Positions 4,840 to 5,753 of a DNA stretch of 5,753 nt are shown piece after piece. The translations under genes were made by a program, and so were the position numbers. The DNA is taken from positions 1 to 5,753 of the forward strand of contig JAGQGA010000378.1 in assembly GCA_020432595.1 (NCBI GenBank), written 5' to 3'. The stretch is from Anaerolineales bacterium (GTDB taxonomy: Bacteria > Chloroflexota > Anaerolineae > Promineifilales > Promineifilaceae). Position 1 is the first letter of the stretch. Every line of letters begins with the position of its first letter. Below the pieces are notes generated by a model. That model was not told where the DNA came from. It did no database searches and saw nothing but the letters and a program-made list of their open reading frames with translations.

Positions 4840-5753
4840 ATGCACGATAAATTCCGATTTCCCATTGGTGCCACCGTGACGCTGGAAGCATTGGCTGACA
4901 ATCCCCACCCAGTTTTGCACCGGCTGCGAACGGCTGAACCGGTTTCCTGGTTGCCTGCTTTGGGCGGGTGGCTCATTACGCGGCGCGATTTGGCAATTGA
5001 GGTCATGCGTGATGCTCGGCGCTTCACGGTTGACCACCCTGGCTTTTCTACGGCGCAGGTGGTGGGGTCAAGTATGTTGTCGCTGGATGGGACGGCGCAT
5101 GTGCGACAGCGTGCGCCATTTGAGCCGCCTTTTCGCCGAACGGCCGTTTTGCACCGTTTTCAGCGACCCGTAGCTGATGTGGTTTCGCGGCTGTTAGACG
5201 TGCTTGAGCCAAACGGCCGTTCTGAACTCCGCCGCGACTTTGCTGGCCCGGTTGCTGTCCATACCATGCTCACCGCACTGGGGCTGGAGGCAACGCCAGT
5301 AACGGCCGTTTTAGGCTGGTACGACACCATTGTCGAAGCCGTGACGCGGGTGACGGCTGGAGAACCAGTTAGCGTCGCCGGGCGTGAGGCATTTGCCGCC
5401 CTGCGCCAAAGCCTGCTGCCAGCCTTGCACCAGTCGCCGACAAGCAGCCTGCTGGCCGCCGCAGCGGGAGCCGCCAATGGTCTATCTGACGATGAAATCA
5501 TCTCGAATGCGGCGGTGCTACTGTTTGGCGGTATTGAGACGACGGAGGGGATGATTGCCAACGCGCTTTATTTTTTGCTGGCGAATGCGGCGGTATTAAC
5601 GGCCGTTTGTGCCAACCCCGCTATACTCACAAGCATCATCGAGGAATCATTGCGGTTAGAGCCAGCGGCGGCAGTAGTAGATCGCTATGCTACCGAGGAT
5701 GCAGAATTAGGCGGCGCGGCCATTCGTGCCGGGGATTTAGTGCGGGTGTCGCT
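4840..5753 (+). CDS. Cytochrome P450 (3'-truncated by window)
   Basis: The frame from ATG 4840 stays open for 304 codons to the window end. It encodes a soluble bacterial P450, a haem-thiolate monooxygenase that would insert one O2-derived oxygen into an organic substrate using electrons from a ferredoxin or flavoprotein partner not seen here. Motifs in order are the C-helix LDGTAHVRQR (82-91), with the haem-propionate pair His87 and Arg91; the I-helix LLFGGIETTEGMI (227-239), carrying the [AG]GxET oxygen-activation motif at 230-234; the K-helix ExxR in EESLRLEP (268-275, Glu269/Arg272); and then the DRYATEDAELGG-AIRAGD strand region (281-299). The haem-ligand Cys loop and last ~100 residues lie beyond the window, so activity cannot be judged. 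There is no N-terminal membrane anchor. Four copies of the AACGGCCGTT palindrome sit in this gene, three encoding Thr-Ala-Val and one Asn-Gly-Arg. Divergent from the truncated haemoglobin gene; the substrate is unknown. Confidence 0.9.
   Translation, partial: MHDKFRFPIGATVTLEALADNPHPVLHRLRTAEPVSWLPALGGWLITRRDLAIEVMRDARRFTVDHPGFSTAQVVGSSMLSLDGTAHVRQRAPFEPPFRRTAVLHRFQRPVADVVSRLLDVLEPNGRSELRRDFAGPVAVHTMLTALGLEATPVTAVLGWYDTIVEAVTRVTAGEPVSVAGREAFAALRQSLLPALHQSPTSSLLAAAAGAANGLSDDEIISNAAVLLFGGIETTEGMIANALYFLLANAAVLTAVCANPAILTSIIEESLRLEPAAAVVDRYATEDAELGGAAIRAGDLVRVS

Larger units (their letters stand above)
575..5607. repeat. Iterated palindrome AACGGCCGTT (dispersed copies)
   Basis: ACGGCCGTT starts at 575, 719, 1277, 1588, 3221, 3427, 5140, 5213, 5302 and 5599. 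All but the 1588 copy are preceded by A, giving nine exact AACGGCCGTT palindromes. Near-copies are at 205 and 527 (CGGCCGTT), 3661 (AACGGCCGTC) and 3590-3603 (one base off AAAACGGCCGTTTT). Chance expectation for a given 10-mer in this length is about 0.01. Copies fall in different reading frames and one is non-coding, so amino-acid need does not explain them. None lies in the regulator (2049-2945) or haemoglobin (4298-4756) genes. The coordinates span the first to last exact copy. Confidence 0.9.

Noticed and set aside
5160..5561. Minus-strand open frame of 133 codons rich in Ser, Ala and Thr
   Set aside because: Antisense shadow of the P450; the plus frame carries the I-helix and C-helix motifs.
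1..5753. CRISPR array, tRNA or rRNA gene, insertion sequence
   Set aside because: No regularly spaced direct repeats, no tRNA cloverleaf or rRNA signature and no transposase frame were seen anywhere in the window.

Overview
The window reads as a piece of an environmental bacterial chromosome, most plausibly Chloroflexota (Anaerolineae/Ardenticatenia-like). This is inferred from the moderately GC-rich coding sequence, the protein mix (MmyB-type HTH regulator, group II truncated haemoglobin, cytochrome P450, NodB-type deacetylase), the heptameric TAATCGG/TAATCAG repeat and the very frequent AACGGCCGTT palindrome. The sequence alone does not prove the assignment.

Layout. (1) 1-965 (+) is the 3' part of a membrane-anchored family 2 glycosyltransferase. 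(2) 955-1020 is a near-perfect 29-bp hairpin built of 7-base repeats that supplies the glycosyltransferase's last codons and stop. (3) 1030-2052 (+) is a polysaccharide deacetylase; with the glycosyltransferase it forms a two-gene surface or extracellular polysaccharide unit. (4) 2049-2945 (-) is an XRE/MmyB-like transcriptional regulator that meets the deacetylase tail to tail with a 4-bp stop-codon overlap. (5) 2946-3323 has no protein gene. It holds an AT-rich control region of about 30% GC and, pointing away from the regulator, a candidate structured small RNA gene with a promoter-like element, a ~104-nt rod-like fold and a strong terminator hairpin. (6) 3324-4157 (-) is an N-formylglutamate amidohydrolase-family protein. 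(7) 4298-4756 (-) is a group II truncated haemoglobin. (8) 4757-4839 is a compact divergent promoter region. (9) From 4840 to the window end (+) runs the N-terminal three quarters of a cytochrome P450, cut before its haem-binding cysteine.

How it fits together. Genes 1 and 3 both concern polysaccharide synthesis and modification. The truncated haemoglobin and the P450 are both haem/O2 proteins and share an 83-bp divergent promoter region, which suggests but does not prove linked regulation. The two most unusual signals are the candidate non-coding RNA at about 3118-3303 and the iterated palindrome AACGGCCGTT. The palindrome occurs nine times exactly, in several genes, in different reading frames and once in non-coding DNA, much as HIP1 does in cyanobacteria.
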